Shown piece by piece: positions 17,200-27,376 of a stretch of 64,000 nucleotides of DNA. Location of the stretch: contig NC_013729.1 of assembly GCF_000024345.1 (NCBI RefSeq), positions 4,774,001-4,838,000 of the forward strand, in the 5' to 3' direction. The first letter of the stretch is position 1. The number at the start of each line of letters is the position of its first letter. The translations under genes and the position numbers were made by a program. Source of the stretch: Kribbella flavida DSM 17836. GTDB lineage: Bacteria; Actinomycetota; Actinomycetes; Propionibacteriales; Kribbellaceae. Below the pieces are notes generated by a model. It was not told where the DNA came from, made no database searches, and saw nothing but the letters and a program-made list of their open reading frames with translations.

Positions 17200-17764
17200 C
17201 TGTCACCTCCTTCAGCCGGTCCCGCAGGTGCAGCAGGCCACGGCGTACGTGGCTCTTCACCGTGCCCAACGGTAGATCGAGCCGGTCCGCGATCTGCGGA
17301 TACGTCTGGTCTTCGTAGAAGGCGAGCCGAAGGATGGTTCGGCGCGGCTCCTCGATCCGGTCGAGCTCGTCGGCGATCACCACCCGGTCCACCAGCAGCT
17401 CGTCGTGACCCGGCGCGACGCCCTGCTCGGCCAGCGTCGCGGCGGCGGCCTGGTCGCGCTGCGCCCGGTACCGCTCGGCCAGCCGGTCGGCGATCCGATG
17501 CCTGGCCACCCCGGCCAGCCAGGCGCCCAGCTCCCCCGTGCCAGGATCGAAGCTGCCGCGGCCCCGCCAGGCCGACACGAACACCTGCTGGGTGACGTCC
17601 TCGGCGTCGCCGCGGTCGCCGAGGGCGCGCAGGCAGAGCGTGAAGACCAGCTTCGACCAGCGCCGGTAGGCGTCCGCGAGGCTGTCCTCACGGCCGTCGG
17701 CGAATCCCTTCGCGATCTCGGCCGGAGCGGGTGGACCCGACTCCGTAGTGGTCACGAACGGCAC
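17183..17764 (-). CDS. SigK-like ECF sigma factor
   Basis: A 193-residue ECF sigma from GTG 17764, with GGGAG 8 nt upstream. Region 2 includes LADAYRRWSKLVFTLCLRALGD, AEDVTQQVFVSAW and ELGAWLAGVARHRIAD; region 4 includes EPRRTILRLAFYEDQTYPQIADRLDLPLGTVKSHVRRGL, the -35-reading helix. The next gene is an RskA-like anti-sigma, making the assignment to the SigK-type (ECF19-like) group likely. It is third in an operon after the DUF4397 protein and the sortase, 25 nt from the sortase stop. That layout hints that it controls envelope proteins, including its own operon. Confidence 0.92.
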   Translation of the reverse strand: MPFVTTTESGPPAPAEIAKGFADGREDSLADAYRRWSKLVFTLCLRALGDRGDAEDVTQQVFVSAWRGRGSFDPGTGELGAWLAGVARHRIADRLAERYRAQRDQAAAATLAEQGVAPGHDELLVDRVVIADELDRIEEPRRTILRLAFYEDQTYPQIADRLDLPLGTVKSHVRRGLLHLRDRLKEVTGDDAS

Positions 17765-17789
17765 TCTAGTGGCTCCCGGTCGAGTCTGG

Positions 17790-18494
17790 TCAGGGCGTAG
17801 TCGCGGTGACGACAAGGTTGTCGCGGTAGCCACCACCGTCCGGGTCGTAGGGACCACCGCAGGTGACGAGGTGAAGGCGGCGCGGACCGGTGCGGCCGAA
17901 GAGCTCGCCGACGGCCAGCTCCTGCTTCTCGACATCCCGCACTCCTTCCACTCGGTACTGCACCGTGCTGCCGTCCGTGGCCCGTACGTCGATCAGCGCG
18001 CCCGGCCGGAGTTTGCGCAGCCGGACCAGCGGCCCGACGCCGTACTCCTTGCTGTCGACATGCCCGCCGAGCACGACCGACCCCTCGCGCTCAGCCGGCG
18101 CCGGCCCGAACCGGTACCAGCCGACCACCGACGGGTTCACCGGCAGCTCCATCTGACCGTCGGCCGCGACACCGACGGCCCGGACCGGCAGGTCGAGCCC
18201 GACGGACCGGATCGTCAACCGCTCCGGCGCCGGGACGACTGTTGCTCTCGGCAACTCGGCGGCCCGGGTCCGGACCGCCGTACCGGGCGCCGGTGGCGAC
18301 GGGACGGGTGAAGGGGCGGCCGGACCGGGAGTGGGAGAACCACCGGCCGCCGGGCTCGCACCCTGCACCCGCCCGTCTCCGGACGCCGTCGACGACGACG
18401 AGGCGCCGGGGCCACCACACCCCCCGAGCACCAGGACCATCAAGACGACGGCCAGTGCCCGGGCGGTGTGCAGCGGGGAGAGCGGTGTGTTCAC
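17790..18494 (-). CDS. Class F sortase, lipoprotein-type N terminus
   Basis: A 234-residue protein whose GTG overlaps the preceding stop (GTGA). Residues 1-25 are a signal peptide ending VLGGC, a lipobox with C26 as the lipidated residue. A Pro/Ser/Gly-rich linker (27-85) precedes the sortase barrel (90-234). Catalytic residues are H145 in LGGHVDS, C212 in LHLVTCGG and R224 in GGYRDNLVV, all present. Class F sortases cleave an LPxTG-like signal and attach the substrate to peptidoglycan or another amine. The obvious partner is the DUF4397 protein just upstream, although that protein lacks a classical LPxTG. Confidence 0.9.
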   Translation of the reverse strand: MNTPLSPLHTARALAVVLMVLVLGGCGGPGASSSSTASGDGRVQGASPAAGGSPTPGPAAPSPVPSPPAPGTAVRTRAAELPRATVVPAPERLTIRSVGLDLPVRAVGVAADGQMELPVNPSVVGWYRFGPAPAEREGSVVLGGHVDSKEYGVGPLVRLRKLRPGALIDVRATDGSTVQYRVEGVRDVEKQELAVGELFGRTGPRRLHLVTCGGPYDPDGGGYRDNLVVTATTP

Positions 18495-19327
18495 GACCGG
18501 GCGCGCACCGCGGACGTGCCGACGCCGACCAGGCCGAGCGCCGCGGCGCCGCAGAACAGGACGGCCCACAGCGGCAGCCCCTGCTCCTGCGTCGACTGCG
18601 CGGCCTGCCCGCCGGTCCCGCCGGGGACGCCGCTCGGGTTGCCGTGCAGGCCGGAGATCGTCTGGACGGCCAGCTTCAGGTTCTTGCCGCTGGCGCTGCC
18701 CCAGGCGTAGACGACCGTGTTCGTGCCTTCCTTGAGGTTCACGTCGGCCGGGCCGATCGCGACCGTCGAGGTGCCGGCCAGCACCACGTCGGCGGTGACC
18801 GTGCCCGCGGGCAGGTCGGCCTTGACCTGCTGGGGGTTGGTCAGCCCCTCGAAGACCGGGTCGCCGCCGGCGCGAACGTCGACGGCGGGCGCCGCCGCGG
18901 TGTGCCGTACGGTCAGCCGGGCCTTGCCGGCACCGAGCTTCGACACGTCGTTCACGAACGGGGTGAGCGCGGGCTTGCCGCCCGCGTTCAGGTGCGCGAC
19001 CACGGTGACGTTGGCCCCGCCCGGTACGGCGACGTCGTTGGCCTGGATGACGGCGGCGCCGTTCGCACCTGCTCCCGCCGCGGTCACCTTCAGGTCGTAC
19101 TCACCCTCCGGCAGCTTGAGCGGATCGGTCAGCGTGCCGGGCTCGAAGTTCGTCAGCAGTGCCTTGCCGTTGGCGTAGACGTCGACGGTCGCGCCGGGCA
19201 CCGCGTGCAGGATCGAGACGGTGGCGTCGGCCGTCGGCCGGGCCTCGGCGGTGGTGGCGGCACCGATCGGCAGCGCGGCGGCGAGCAGCCCGGCGGCGGT
19301 CAGCGCGGTGATACGTCGTACAGACAT
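18491..19327 (-). CDS. DUF4397 secreted, membrane-anchored surface protein
   Basis: A 278-residue protein from ATG 19327, with GGAGG 6 nt upstream. Signal peptide 1-29 (ends TTAEA), then two DUF4397 repeats: VSILHAVPGATVDVYANGKALLTNFEPGTLTDPLKLPEGEYDL and ARLTVRHTAAAPAVDVRAGGDPVFEGLTNP. A Gly/Gln-rich linker and a C-terminal helix (LPLWAVLFCGAAALGLVGVG) ending in basic VRARS follow. This is the form of a sorted wall protein, but instead of LPxTG there is only EQGLPLWA. It is the first gene of the operon with the sortase and the SigK/RskA pair, and is divergent from the epimerase gene. Likely an extracellular structural or adhesion protein. Confidence 0.88.
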   Translation of the reverse strand: MSVRRITALTAAGLLAAALPIGAATTAEARPTADATVSILHAVPGATVDVYANGKALLTNFEPGTLTDPLKLPEGEYDLKVTAAGAGANGAAVIQANDVAVPGGANVTVVAHLNAGGKPALTPFVNDVSKLGAGKARLTVRHTAAAPAVDVRAGGDPVFEGLTNPQQVKADLPAGTVTADVVLAGTSTVAIGPADVNLKEGTNTVVYAWGSASGKNLKLAVQTISGLHGNPSGVPGGTGGQAAQSTQEQGLPLWAVLFCGAAALGLVGVGTSAVRARS

Positions 19328-19468
19328 CGTTTCCTCCTGGGGTGGCGGTTCTGGTGTCTGTCTGTTCCGTCCGGACCTCCTGCGTGGATGCGGCAGCTGC
19401 AGCCCAAACTTATGCAAAACTCACGCGTGGCATCCTGGGGGGCAGCGCTACCGAGCAGAGGAGACGCA

Positions 19469-20815
19469 GTGGGTCTGACCTACAGCAGCATCGTGGAGGC
19501 GCCGCGGGACGAGGTCTTCGGCTGGCACGAGCGGCCGGGCGCGATCCAGCGGCTGACGCCGCCGTGGATGCCGGTCCGGATCAAGCAGGAGGCGCAGGAC
19601 CTGGCCGGTGGCCGGGCCGTGCTCGGCTTCCCGCTCGGCCTGGACTGGGTCGCCCAGCACAGCGGCTCGGTGCCGCCGGAGCACTTCGTCGACGAGCTGA
19701 CGTCGGCCCCGCTGCGCTGGGTGGTGAGGTGGCGGCACACCCACGAGTTCGAGGCCGTTGGCAACGAACGGACCCGGATCACCGACCGGATCGACGGCAA
19801 CGTGCCGGGCGTCCTGCTCCGCTCGATGCTGGTCTACCGGCACCGCCAGCTGGCCGACGACCTCGCGGCGCAGCAGCGCGCCTCAGCGCACGGGGCCCGG
19901 CCACGAACCGTCGCGGTGACCGGAAGCCACGGCACGATCGGCCGCGCGCTGGTCGCCCTGCTCGGCACCGCGGGCCACACGGTGATCAGGCTCGTCCGCA
20001 CCGAACCGTCCGGCCCGAACGAACGTCGCTGGGACCCGGCCGCGCCGGCGGCCGACCTGCTGCGAGGTGTCGACGCCGTCGTCCATCTGGCCGGCGCCTC
20101 GATCGCCGGGCGGTTCACCGAGGAGCACCGCCGCGCGGTCGTCCAGTCGAGAATCGGTCCGACGCACAAGCTCGCGAAGCTCGCCGCCACCACCGCGGAC
20201 GGTCCGCGCACCTTCGTCAGCGCCTCGGCCATCGGCTTCTACGGCCCGGACCGCGGCGACGAGATCCTGACCGAGCAGAGCTCCCGGGGTGAGGGGTTCC
20301 TCGCCGCACTGGTCGAGGACTGGGAGCGCGCGACGGATCCGGCCCGGGACGGCGGCCTCCGGGTCGTCACCGTGCGGACCGGCTTGGTCCAGACGCCGGC
20401 GGGCGGCGTCCTGCGGCTGCAGTACCCGATGTTCGCCGCCGGGCTCGGCGGGCCGCTGGGTGACGGCAGCCAGTGGCAGGCCTGGATCGGGATCGACGAC
20501 CTGCTCGACATCTACCACCGCGCCCTGTACGACGAGGCGCTGAGCGGGCCGGTCAACGCGGTGGCGCCCGAGCCCGTCCGCAACGCCGACTACACCAGCA
20601 CGTTGGCCGAGGTCCTGCACCGCCCGGCCCTGCTGCGGGTCCCGGCGTTCGGACCTCGTCTTCTGCTGGGCGACGAAGGCGCGAAGGAACTGGCCGAAGC
20701 CTCGCAGCGAGTCATGCCCGACCTGCTGACGAAGCTCGACCACACGTTCCGCTACCCCACGCTGGCTCCGGCTCTGCGTCACCTGCTGGGCAGGAGCCCG
20801 TCAGCACAGGACTGA
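19469..20815 (+). CDS. TIGR01777-family epimerase with N-terminal SRPBCC domain
   Basis: A 448-residue protein from GTG 19469 with AGAGGAG upstream. Residues 1-150 form an SRPBCC/START-like ligand-binding domain (YSSIVEAPRDEVFGWHERPGAIQRLTPPW). From about 158 there is an NAD(P) Rossmann fold, VAVTGSHGTIGRALV, then VDAVVHLAGASIAGRF, FVSASAIGFYG and a DUF1731-like C-terminal tail (LAEASQRVMPDLLTKLDHTFRYP). The Tyr of SAIGFYG corresponds to the SDR active site. This fused architecture is frequent in actinobacteria. The reaction is not established; a nucleotide-sugar or lipid-linked epimerase/reductase is possible. Confidence 0.9.
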   Translation: MGLTYSSIVEAPRDEVFGWHERPGAIQRLTPPWMPVRIKQEAQDLAGGRAVLGFPLGLDWVAQHSGSVPPEHFVDELTSAPLRWVVRWRHTHEFEAVGNERTRITDRIDGNVPGVLLRSMLVYRHRQLADDLAAQQRASAHGARPRTVAVTGSHGTIGRALVALLGTAGHTVIRLVRTEPSGPNERRWDPAAPAADLLRGVDAVVHLAGASIAGRFTEEHRRAVVQSRIGPTHKLAKLAATTADGPRTFVSASAIGFYGPDRGDEILTEQSSRGEGFLAALVEDWERATDPARDGGLRVVTVRTGLVQTPAGGVLRLQYPMFAAGLGGPLGDGSQWQAWIGIDDLLDIYHRALYDEALSGPVNAVAPEPVRNADYTSTLAEVLHRPALLRVPAFGPRLLLGDEGAKELAEASQRVMPDLLTKLDHTFRYPTLAPALRHLLGRSPSAQD

Positions 20816-20829
20816 GGCGACCGGCGTTG

Positions 20830-22314
<1,485 letters not shown>

Positions 22315-22351
22315 CTACGTCACCGGCCGCGGGGCGCCCGGCCGTCGGACG

Positions 22352-23542
22352 TCAGCGCCGGACGACGGCGAGCGCCTGCCGGGCGATCTGCCACTCCTCG
22401 TTCGTGGCAACGACCAGCACGGTCACCTCGCTGCCGTCGGCCGACACCGTGCCGGTGCCGGGCGGCTCGGCGTTGCGGCCGGGATCGAGCCGGATGCCGA
22501 GGCGTTCGAGGCCCTGCAGCGCGGCGGCCCGGACCTCGGCGGAGTGCTGGCCGACGCCTGCGGTGAAGACGATCGCGTCGACCGTGCCGAGCACGGCGTA
22601 GTACGCGCCGACGTACTTCTTGATCCGGTGGCAGTACACGTCGAAGGCGAGCTCGGCCCGCGGGTCGCCCGCCGCGCGCAGCCGGGAGAGCTCGCGGAAG
22701 TCGTTCTCGCCGGCCAGGCCCTTCAGCCCCGACGCGGAGTTCAGCACGCGGTCGATCTCGTCGATCGACCAGCCCAGCTCCCGGGCCAGATGGCCGTGGA
22801 TCGCCGGGTCGAGGTCGCCGGACCGGGTGCCCATCACCAGGCCTTCGAGCGGCGTCATGCCCATCGACGTCTCCACCGACCGGCCACCGTGGACCGCCGA
22901 CGCGGAGCACCCGTTGCCGAGGTGCAGCACGATCAGGTTGAGCTCGGTCAGGTCCCGGCCGAGCCGCCGCGCGGCCTCCTCCGCGACGAACGAGTGGGAC
23001 GTGCCGTGAAATCCGTACCGGCGGATGCCGTGCTGCTCGAGCCAGTCGGACGGGACGGCGTACGTGTACGCGTGCGGCGGCAGCGTCTGGTGGAACGCGG
23101 TGTCGAACACGGCCACCTGCGGCAGGTCCGGGAACAGCCGGCGGGCGACCTCGATGCCCTCCAGGTTGGCCGGGTTGTGCAGCGGCGCCAACGGCACCAG
23201 CTCGCTGACCTCGGCGATCAGCGCGTCGTCGACCAGGCTCGGGGCGCCGAAGCGTGCGCCGCCGTGCACGACCCGGTGACCGACGGCCGCCAACTCCACG
23301 TCGTCGAGCGACGGGCCGTGCGTCTCGAAGGCCTTGAGCGCCGCGCGCAACGCGTCCTCGTGGGAGGCGATCGGGTCCGAGCTCTCCGTCTCGCCGTCCG
23401 GACCGCGGTGCCTTCGATGCCCCTGCGGCTCGCCGATGCGCTCGATCACGCCGTCCGCGGCCGCCGCACCGGACCCGGCGTCCATCAGGCTGTACTTGAG
23501 CGAGGACGAGCCCGCGTTGATCACCAGCACGTGGTCGCTCAC
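22352..23542 (-). CDS. ackA: Acetate kinase
   Basis: A 396-residue ASKHA-fold kinase converting acetyl phosphate and ADP to acetate and ATP, and the reverse. Diagnostic sequences: VLVINAGSSSLKYSL at the N terminus, GHRVVHGGARF, VFDTAFHQTLPPHAYTYAVP, YGFHGTSHSFV and LHLGNGCSASAV, with GMTPLEGLVMGTRSGDLDP in the core. All match the family over full length. The GTG start overlaps the pta stop as GTGA, so the two are co-translated. Together with Pta it forms the overflow/acetate-activation pathway. Confidence 0.97.
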   Translation of the reverse strand: MSDHVLVINAGSSSLKYSLMDAGSGAAAADGVIERIGEPQGHRRHRGPDGETESSDPIASHEDALRAALKAFETHGPSLDDVELAAVGHRVVHGGARFGAPSLVDDALIAEVSELVPLAPLHNPANLEGIEVARRLFPDLPQVAVFDTAFHQTLPPHAYTYAVPSDWLEQHGIRRYGFHGTSHSFVAEEAARRLGRDLTELNLIVLHLGNGCSASAVHGGRSVETSMGMTPLEGLVMGTRSGDLDPAIHGHLARELGWSIDEIDRVLNSASGLKGLAGENDFRELSRLRAAGDPRAELAFDVYCHRIKKYVGAYYAVLGTVDAIVFTAGVGQHSAEVRAAALQGLERLGIRLDPGRNAEPPGTGTVSADGSEVTVLVVATNEEWQIARQALAVVRR

Positions 23543-25668
23543 CGGCTGCCGCCTTCCACCGGCACCGTGGCCGGTCCGCTCGATTCGACGGCCGGCTTGG
23601 CCTGCTGGGCCTGCAGGGCGGTGATCGCGACGGTGTTGACGATGTCCCGCACGGTCGCACCCCGGGACAGGTCGTTCACCGGTTTGCGCAGCCCCTGCAG
23701 GACCGGTCCCACCGCCACCGCGTTCGCGGACCGCTGCACCGCCTTGTACGTGTTGTTGCCGGTGTTGAGGTCGGGAAAGACGAACACCGTCGCCCGGCCC
23801 GCGACCGGCGATCCCGGCAGCTTCGTCCGCGCGACCGCGGCGTCGATCGCCGCGTCGTACTGGATCGGGCCCTCGACCAGCAGGTCGGGCGCCCGGTCCC
23901 GGATGATCGCGGTCGCCGCCGACACCTTCTCCACGTCGGTGCCGGTGCCCGACGTCCCGGTCGAGTACGACAGCATCGCGACCCGCGGCTCGATGCCGAA
24001 GGCAACAGCTGTCGCGGCCGAGGAGATGCCGATGTCGGCCAGCTGCTCGGCGGTCGGATCGGGATTGACCGCGCAGTCGCCGTACACCAGGACCTGGTGC
24101 TGCAGGCACATGAAGAACACCGAGGACACCACCGACACCCCCGGGACCGTCTTGACGATCTCCAGGGCCGGCCGGATCGTGTGCGCGGTCGTGTGCACCG
24201 AGCCCGACACCATGCCGTCGGCGAGCCCGAGCTGGACCATCATCGTGCCGAAGTACGACACGTCCTTGACCAGCTCGCGGGCCCGGTCCAGGTCGACGCC
24301 GCGATGCTGCCGCAGCCGGTGCAGCTCCAGCGCGAACTGCTCCGCCAGCGGGTCGTTCTCGGGATCGACGACCTTCGCCGCGGACAGGTCGAGGCCGAGG
24401 CCGGCCGCCTTCGCGCTGATCGCGACCGGGTCCCCGAGCAGGGTCAGCTCGGCCACCCCACGCCGCAGCAGGACGTCGGCCGCCCGGAGGATGCGTTCCT
24501 CCTCGCCCTCCGGCAGCACAATGTGCTTGCGGTCGGCAACTGCCGCGTCGATCAGCTGGTGCTCGAACATCAACGGCGTCACCGCGCTGCTGCGGGCCAC
24601 CGCGAGCTGGTCCAGCAACGCCTGGCTGTCGACGTGCTGCTCGAACAACGCGAGCGCGGTGTCGAGCTTGCGCGGCGAGTCCTTCGTGAGCCGGCCCCGG
24701 ACGGCGGTGAGCGCCGCCGACGCCGCTTGGGTGTCGAGGTCCGTCTCCAGGATCGGCAGCGTCACGCCGAGGCCCTCGATCAGCCGCTGGACCTGGGCGG
24801 GCAGGGTGAACCCGCCGTTGAGCACGATCGCCGAGATCTGCGGGAAGGTGCGCGAGGCATGCGCCATCAGCACGCCGAGCACCACCTCGGGCCGGTCCGC
24901 GGCGGTGATCACCGCGGCTCCGTCGAACAGCCGGTCGAGCACGTTCGGCATCGTCATCCCGGCCACCACCAGCCCGGTGACCTCCCGCGACAGCAGCTCG
25001 GGATCACCGCTCAGCATCCGGCCGGCGATCGGCTCGAGCAGATCCGCCGGCGTCGGCTGACTCAGGACCGGCTCCTCCGGCAGCGCGTACGCCGGTACGC
25101 CGACGCCGGCCAGCGCGCCGACGGTCCGGCCGAGGTCGTGCGGGTTGACCCGGTTGGCGACGACCGCGGCCAGTGCCCCGTGGTTGGCCGTCAGCTCGGC
25201 GACGGCCAGGTCCGCGATCGCCCGCAGGTCCTCCAGACTCCGGCGGAACCCGTTGAGCACGAGCAGCACCGGCGTCCCGAGGTTCGCCGCGATCTTCGCG
25301 TTGTAGGAGAACTCGGTCGGCGTACCGACGTCGGTGTAGTCGCTGCCGACCACCAGCACCGCGTCGGCCCGCTCGGCCACGTCGTGGTAGCGCCGGACGA
25401 TCACGTCCAGCGCCGCCTCCGGGTCGTCGTGCACCTCGTCGTAGGTGACGCCGACACAGTCCTCGTACGCCAGGTCCACCGCGTCGTGCGAGATCAGCAG
25501 GTCCAGCACGTAGTCGCGCCCGCCGTGCCTGGCGGTGTCCGGCCGGACGATGGGGCGGAAAACTGCCACCCGCCCCACCCGTCGCGACAACTGCTGCAAC
25601 ACCCCGAGGGCCACCGTCGACTTCCCGGTGGAACCCTCCACGGACGCGACGTACACGCTGCTCCCCAT
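23539..25668 (-). CDS. pta: Phosphate acetyltransferase, long form
   Basis: A 709-residue three-domain enzyme that interconverts acetyl-CoA and acetyl phosphate. The N-terminal P-loop (CobQ/DTB-synthase-like) domain has VEGSTGKSTVALGVLQQL; a DRTGG domain spans about 215-335; and the catalytic PTA_PTB domain runs from about 380 to 695 with KHIVLPEGEEERILRAAD, YGDCAVNPDPTAEQLADI and VEGPIQYDAAID followed by FVFPDLNTGNNTYKAVQRSA. The long form is typical of regulated Pta in E. coli and actinobacteria. It is the first gene of the pta-ackA operon. Confidence 0.97.
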   Translation of the reverse strand: MGSSVYVASVEGSTGKSTVALGVLQQLSRRVGRVAVFRPIVRPDTARHGGRDYVLDLLISHDAVDLAYEDCVGVTYDEVHDDPEAALDVIVRRYHDVAERADAVLVVGSDYTDVGTPTEFSYNAKIAANLGTPVLLVLNGFRRSLEDLRAIADLAVAELTANHGALAAVVANRVNPHDLGRTVGALAGVGVPAYALPEEPVLSQPTPADLLEPIAGRMLSGDPELLSREVTGLVVAGMTMPNVLDRLFDGAAVITAADRPEVVLGVLMAHASRTFPQISAIVLNGGFTLPAQVQRLIEGLGVTLPILETDLDTQAASAALTAVRGRLTKDSPRKLDTALALFEQHVDSQALLDQLAVARSSAVTPLMFEHQLIDAAVADRKHIVLPEGEEERILRAADVLLRRGVAELTLLGDPVAISAKAAGLGLDLSAAKVVDPENDPLAEQFALELHRLRQHRGVDLDRARELVKDVSYFGTMMVQLGLADGMVSGSVHTTAHTIRPALEIVKTVPGVSVVSSVFFMCLQHQVLVYGDCAVNPDPTAEQLADIGISSAATAVAFGIEPRVAMLSYSTGTSGTGTDVEKVSAATAIIRDRAPDLLVEGPIQYDAAIDAAVARTKLPGSPVAGRATVFVFPDLNTGNNTYKAVQRSANAVAVGPVLQGLRKPVNDLSRGATVRDIVNTVAITALQAQQAKPAVESSGPATVPVEGGSR

Positions 25669-25748
25669 GTCCGAACCCTAACCAGTCGCCCGATCAGGAC
25701 TCCGGACGCACCCGCACGCCGCGGCGGGCCCCGCCCCCGTACCGGCGG

Positions 25749-26558
25749 CTAGCGCCGGTCGTCGAGGTCGCCGTCGGTCTCGATGCGCTCCTTGCGCACC
25801 TCGCCCGACACCGTCTCCTCGTCGGAGCGCTGCTCCTTGCCCAGCCGGACCCGCTCGACCGGCTCGACGTGGGTGTCGACCACCGGCTTCTCCTCGTGCA
25901 GCACGATCTCGTGCTCCTCCTCGGAGATCTCCGGGCCGGACGTGGCGTCGCCGACGTTGGCGTCGGTGATCGGCTCGCGCTCGACGACCGCGCGCTCCTT
26001 CTGCACCGGCACCGTGGTCTGCACGTGCTCGGTCTCCACGTACTTGCGCAGCCGCACCCGGCCGGCCTCCTGCCGCTGGGTACCGACGTCGAGGCGCTCC
26101 TCGGACCTGGTCATCGCGTCGTCGGTGGTCGGGCCCGAGGTGTCGTGCCCCTCCGCGCGCACGCCGTCGTCGGTGTCGCGGTACCGGTCGTCGTCGCGGT
26201 ACCGGTCGTCGTCGCGGTCGCCGGTGAAGCCGGAGTCGCCGCCGTAGGACAGTCCGTAGTACTCGAAGAGCGATCGCTCGTCGTCGACCGACAGGTGCCC
26301 GGCGTCCGGGCTGACGTTCGGCGCGTCCTTGACCTTGTCCTTCGTGAACGGCACGGTCAGACCGTCGCCGGTGAAGGACGCCTCGGCCAGCGGGACGAAG
26401 CTCTCGCTCATTCCGAACAGCCCGGTCTGCACGGTCGCGAAGTCGGGCCGACCGGTCTGGTCGTCCAGGAAGACCTGGCCCACCTTGCCGATCTTGTTTC
26501 CGTCGCTGCCGTAGACCTCGGATCCGGTGACGTCTCGTACTTGTTCAGCCGTGATCAT
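25749..26558 (-). CDS. PRC-barrel and DUF2382 (YsnF/AvaK-type) stress protein
   Basis: A 269-residue soluble acidic protein. Residues 1-85 are a PRC-barrel (VRDVTGSEVYGSDGNKIGKV, DFATVQTGLFG). A disordered Asp/Arg-rich linker (about 110-145) includes DDDRYRDDDRYRD, made by an 18-bp DNA repeat at 26175-26210. The C-terminal half (145-260) is DUF2382: RSEERLDVGTQRQEAGRVRLRK, HVQTTVPVQKERAVVEREPI and EEEHEIVLHEEKPVVDTHVEPVERVRL. Such proteins are associated with general stress responses; the molecular role is unknown. It lies 80 nt upstream of pta on the same strand. Confidence 0.92.
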   Translation of the reverse strand: MITAEQVRDVTGSEVYGSDGNKIGKVGQVFLDDQTGRPDFATVQTGLFGMSESFVPLAEASFTGDGLTVPFTKDKVKDAPNVSPDAGHLSVDDERSLFEYYGLSYGGDSGFTGDRDDDRYRDDDRYRDTDDGVRAEGHDTSGPTTDDAMTRSEERLDVGTQRQEAGRVRLRKYVETEHVQTTVPVQKERAVVEREPITDANVGDATSGPEISEEEHEIVLHEEKPVVDTHVEPVERVRLGKEQRSDEETVSGEVRKERIETDGDLDDRR

Positions 26559-26775
26559 CGCTGCTCCTCAGGTAACAGGGGTATGAGGCTCTGTGCGTAC
26601 CCCTCCAGCACCGCTGAATTCCCGCTGCACAAGTTTCCTTCCAGCAATTGCGGTGGCCGCACCGGTAGCGCTACTCCCTGTCCCGAACCGACCCCGGCGC
26701 GTCCGTGCCGGAGCCGTTTGCTGACCCGCTGGAACGGACCGCCTCGTGACGGCTCCGAGCGTCTAGATTGGCTGG

Positions 26776-27063
26776 ATGCTGGTTCGCGAGGTCCGGTTCG
26801 AGGTGCGGCCGTGGGACGGGGCGCGGGAGTTGGTGCCGTACGAATCGCCGTACTGGAAGGACCGGAGTGCCCTGCTCGGCTGCGACTGCGGGGAGCTCGG
26901 CTGCTGGTCGCTGGAGTGCCGGGTGCAGACCGACGAGCAGTACGTGACCTGGCTCGGCTTCAGCCAGCCGCATCGCCCCCAACGCGACTACGACGGCTTC
27001 GGCCCGTTCACGTTCCGGCGCACCCAGTACGAGCGAGCGCTGCAGGACGTCGCTCCGGGTTGA
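26776..27063 (+). CDS. Small conserved protein of unknown function (CDCGELGCW motif)
   Basis: A 95-residue protein. Central LLGCDCGELGCWSLECRV has three closely spaced cysteines plus a fourth, and is followed by WLGFSQPHRPQRDYDGFGPFTF and QYERAL. This pattern resembles a family of short actinobacterial proteins without known function. The CxCxxxxC cluster could bind metal, but this is not shown. It is divergent from the PRC-barrel gene across 217 bp and converges on the STAS gene with only 19 bp between stops. Confidence 0.75.
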   Translation: MLVREVRFEVRPWDGARELVPYESPYWKDRSALLGCDCGELGCWSLECRVQTDEQYVTWLGFSQPHRPQRDYDGFGPFTFRRTQYERALQDVAPG

Positions 27064-27082
27064 GTCAGTGGCCTGGCCAGGT

Positions 27083-27376
27083 CTAGTGGCGAATCGTGAC
27101 CAGGCTGGCGAGACCGGAGATGGTCAGGACCGGCTCCAGGAGCGCGGGCGCGACCAGCTCGATGTGGTCGGCGTGATCGAACAGGGCGGCCAGGCCGGCG
27201 CTGTCGAGGTACTCCACGGCAGTGAGGTCCACGACCAGCGGCGGCGTCTCCGCACTCGCCTCGGACAGCGCGGTCGCGAAGGCTGCCGCATTGCTCACGT
27301 CGATCTCTCCGGCCACGGTCAGCGTCTGCCGGCCGTCGGCGGTGCGGCCCGTCGTGAGGCTGAGGGGCGTGGTCAT
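27083..27376 (-). CDS. STAS-domain anti-sigma factor antagonist
   Basis: A 97-residue RsbV/SpoIIAA-like protein. The STAS core has LTVAGEIDVSNAAAFATAL and VVDLTAVEYLDSAGLAALF; S59 in LDSAGL is the residue phosphorylated by an RsbW-type kinase. The ATG overlaps the stop of the big fusion gene upstream (ATGA). That fusion contains both an RsbW-like kinase and a PP2C phosphatase domain, so this STAS protein is the natural substrate of both. The usual output would be freeing a SigB/SigF-type sigma; no such sigma gene is nearby. Confidence 0.93.
   Translation of the reverse strand: MTTPLSLTTGRTADGRQTLTVAGEIDVSNAAAFATALSEASAETPPLVVDLTAVEYLDSAGLAALFDHADHIELVAPALLEPVLTISGLASLVTIRH

Noticed and set aside
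8537-18064. Long open frame reaching upstream of the ROK start into the kinase gene region (8064-8537).
   Set aside because: The ATG at 8538 has a good ribosome-binding site and begins the conserved helix-turn-helix; the upstream part overlaps the kinase gene in another frame.
19364-19391. SigK-like promoter (GCATCC, 16 nt, CGGAAC on the minus strand) before the DUF4397 gene.
   Set aside because: Only a partial match to the motif as I remember it; too weak to list as a feature without comparison of several promoters.
22352-24109. Longer acetate kinase reading frame starting at 24109.
   Set aside because: The first 190 codons overlap pta in another frame; the GTG at 23542 overlapping the pta stop fits the family start.
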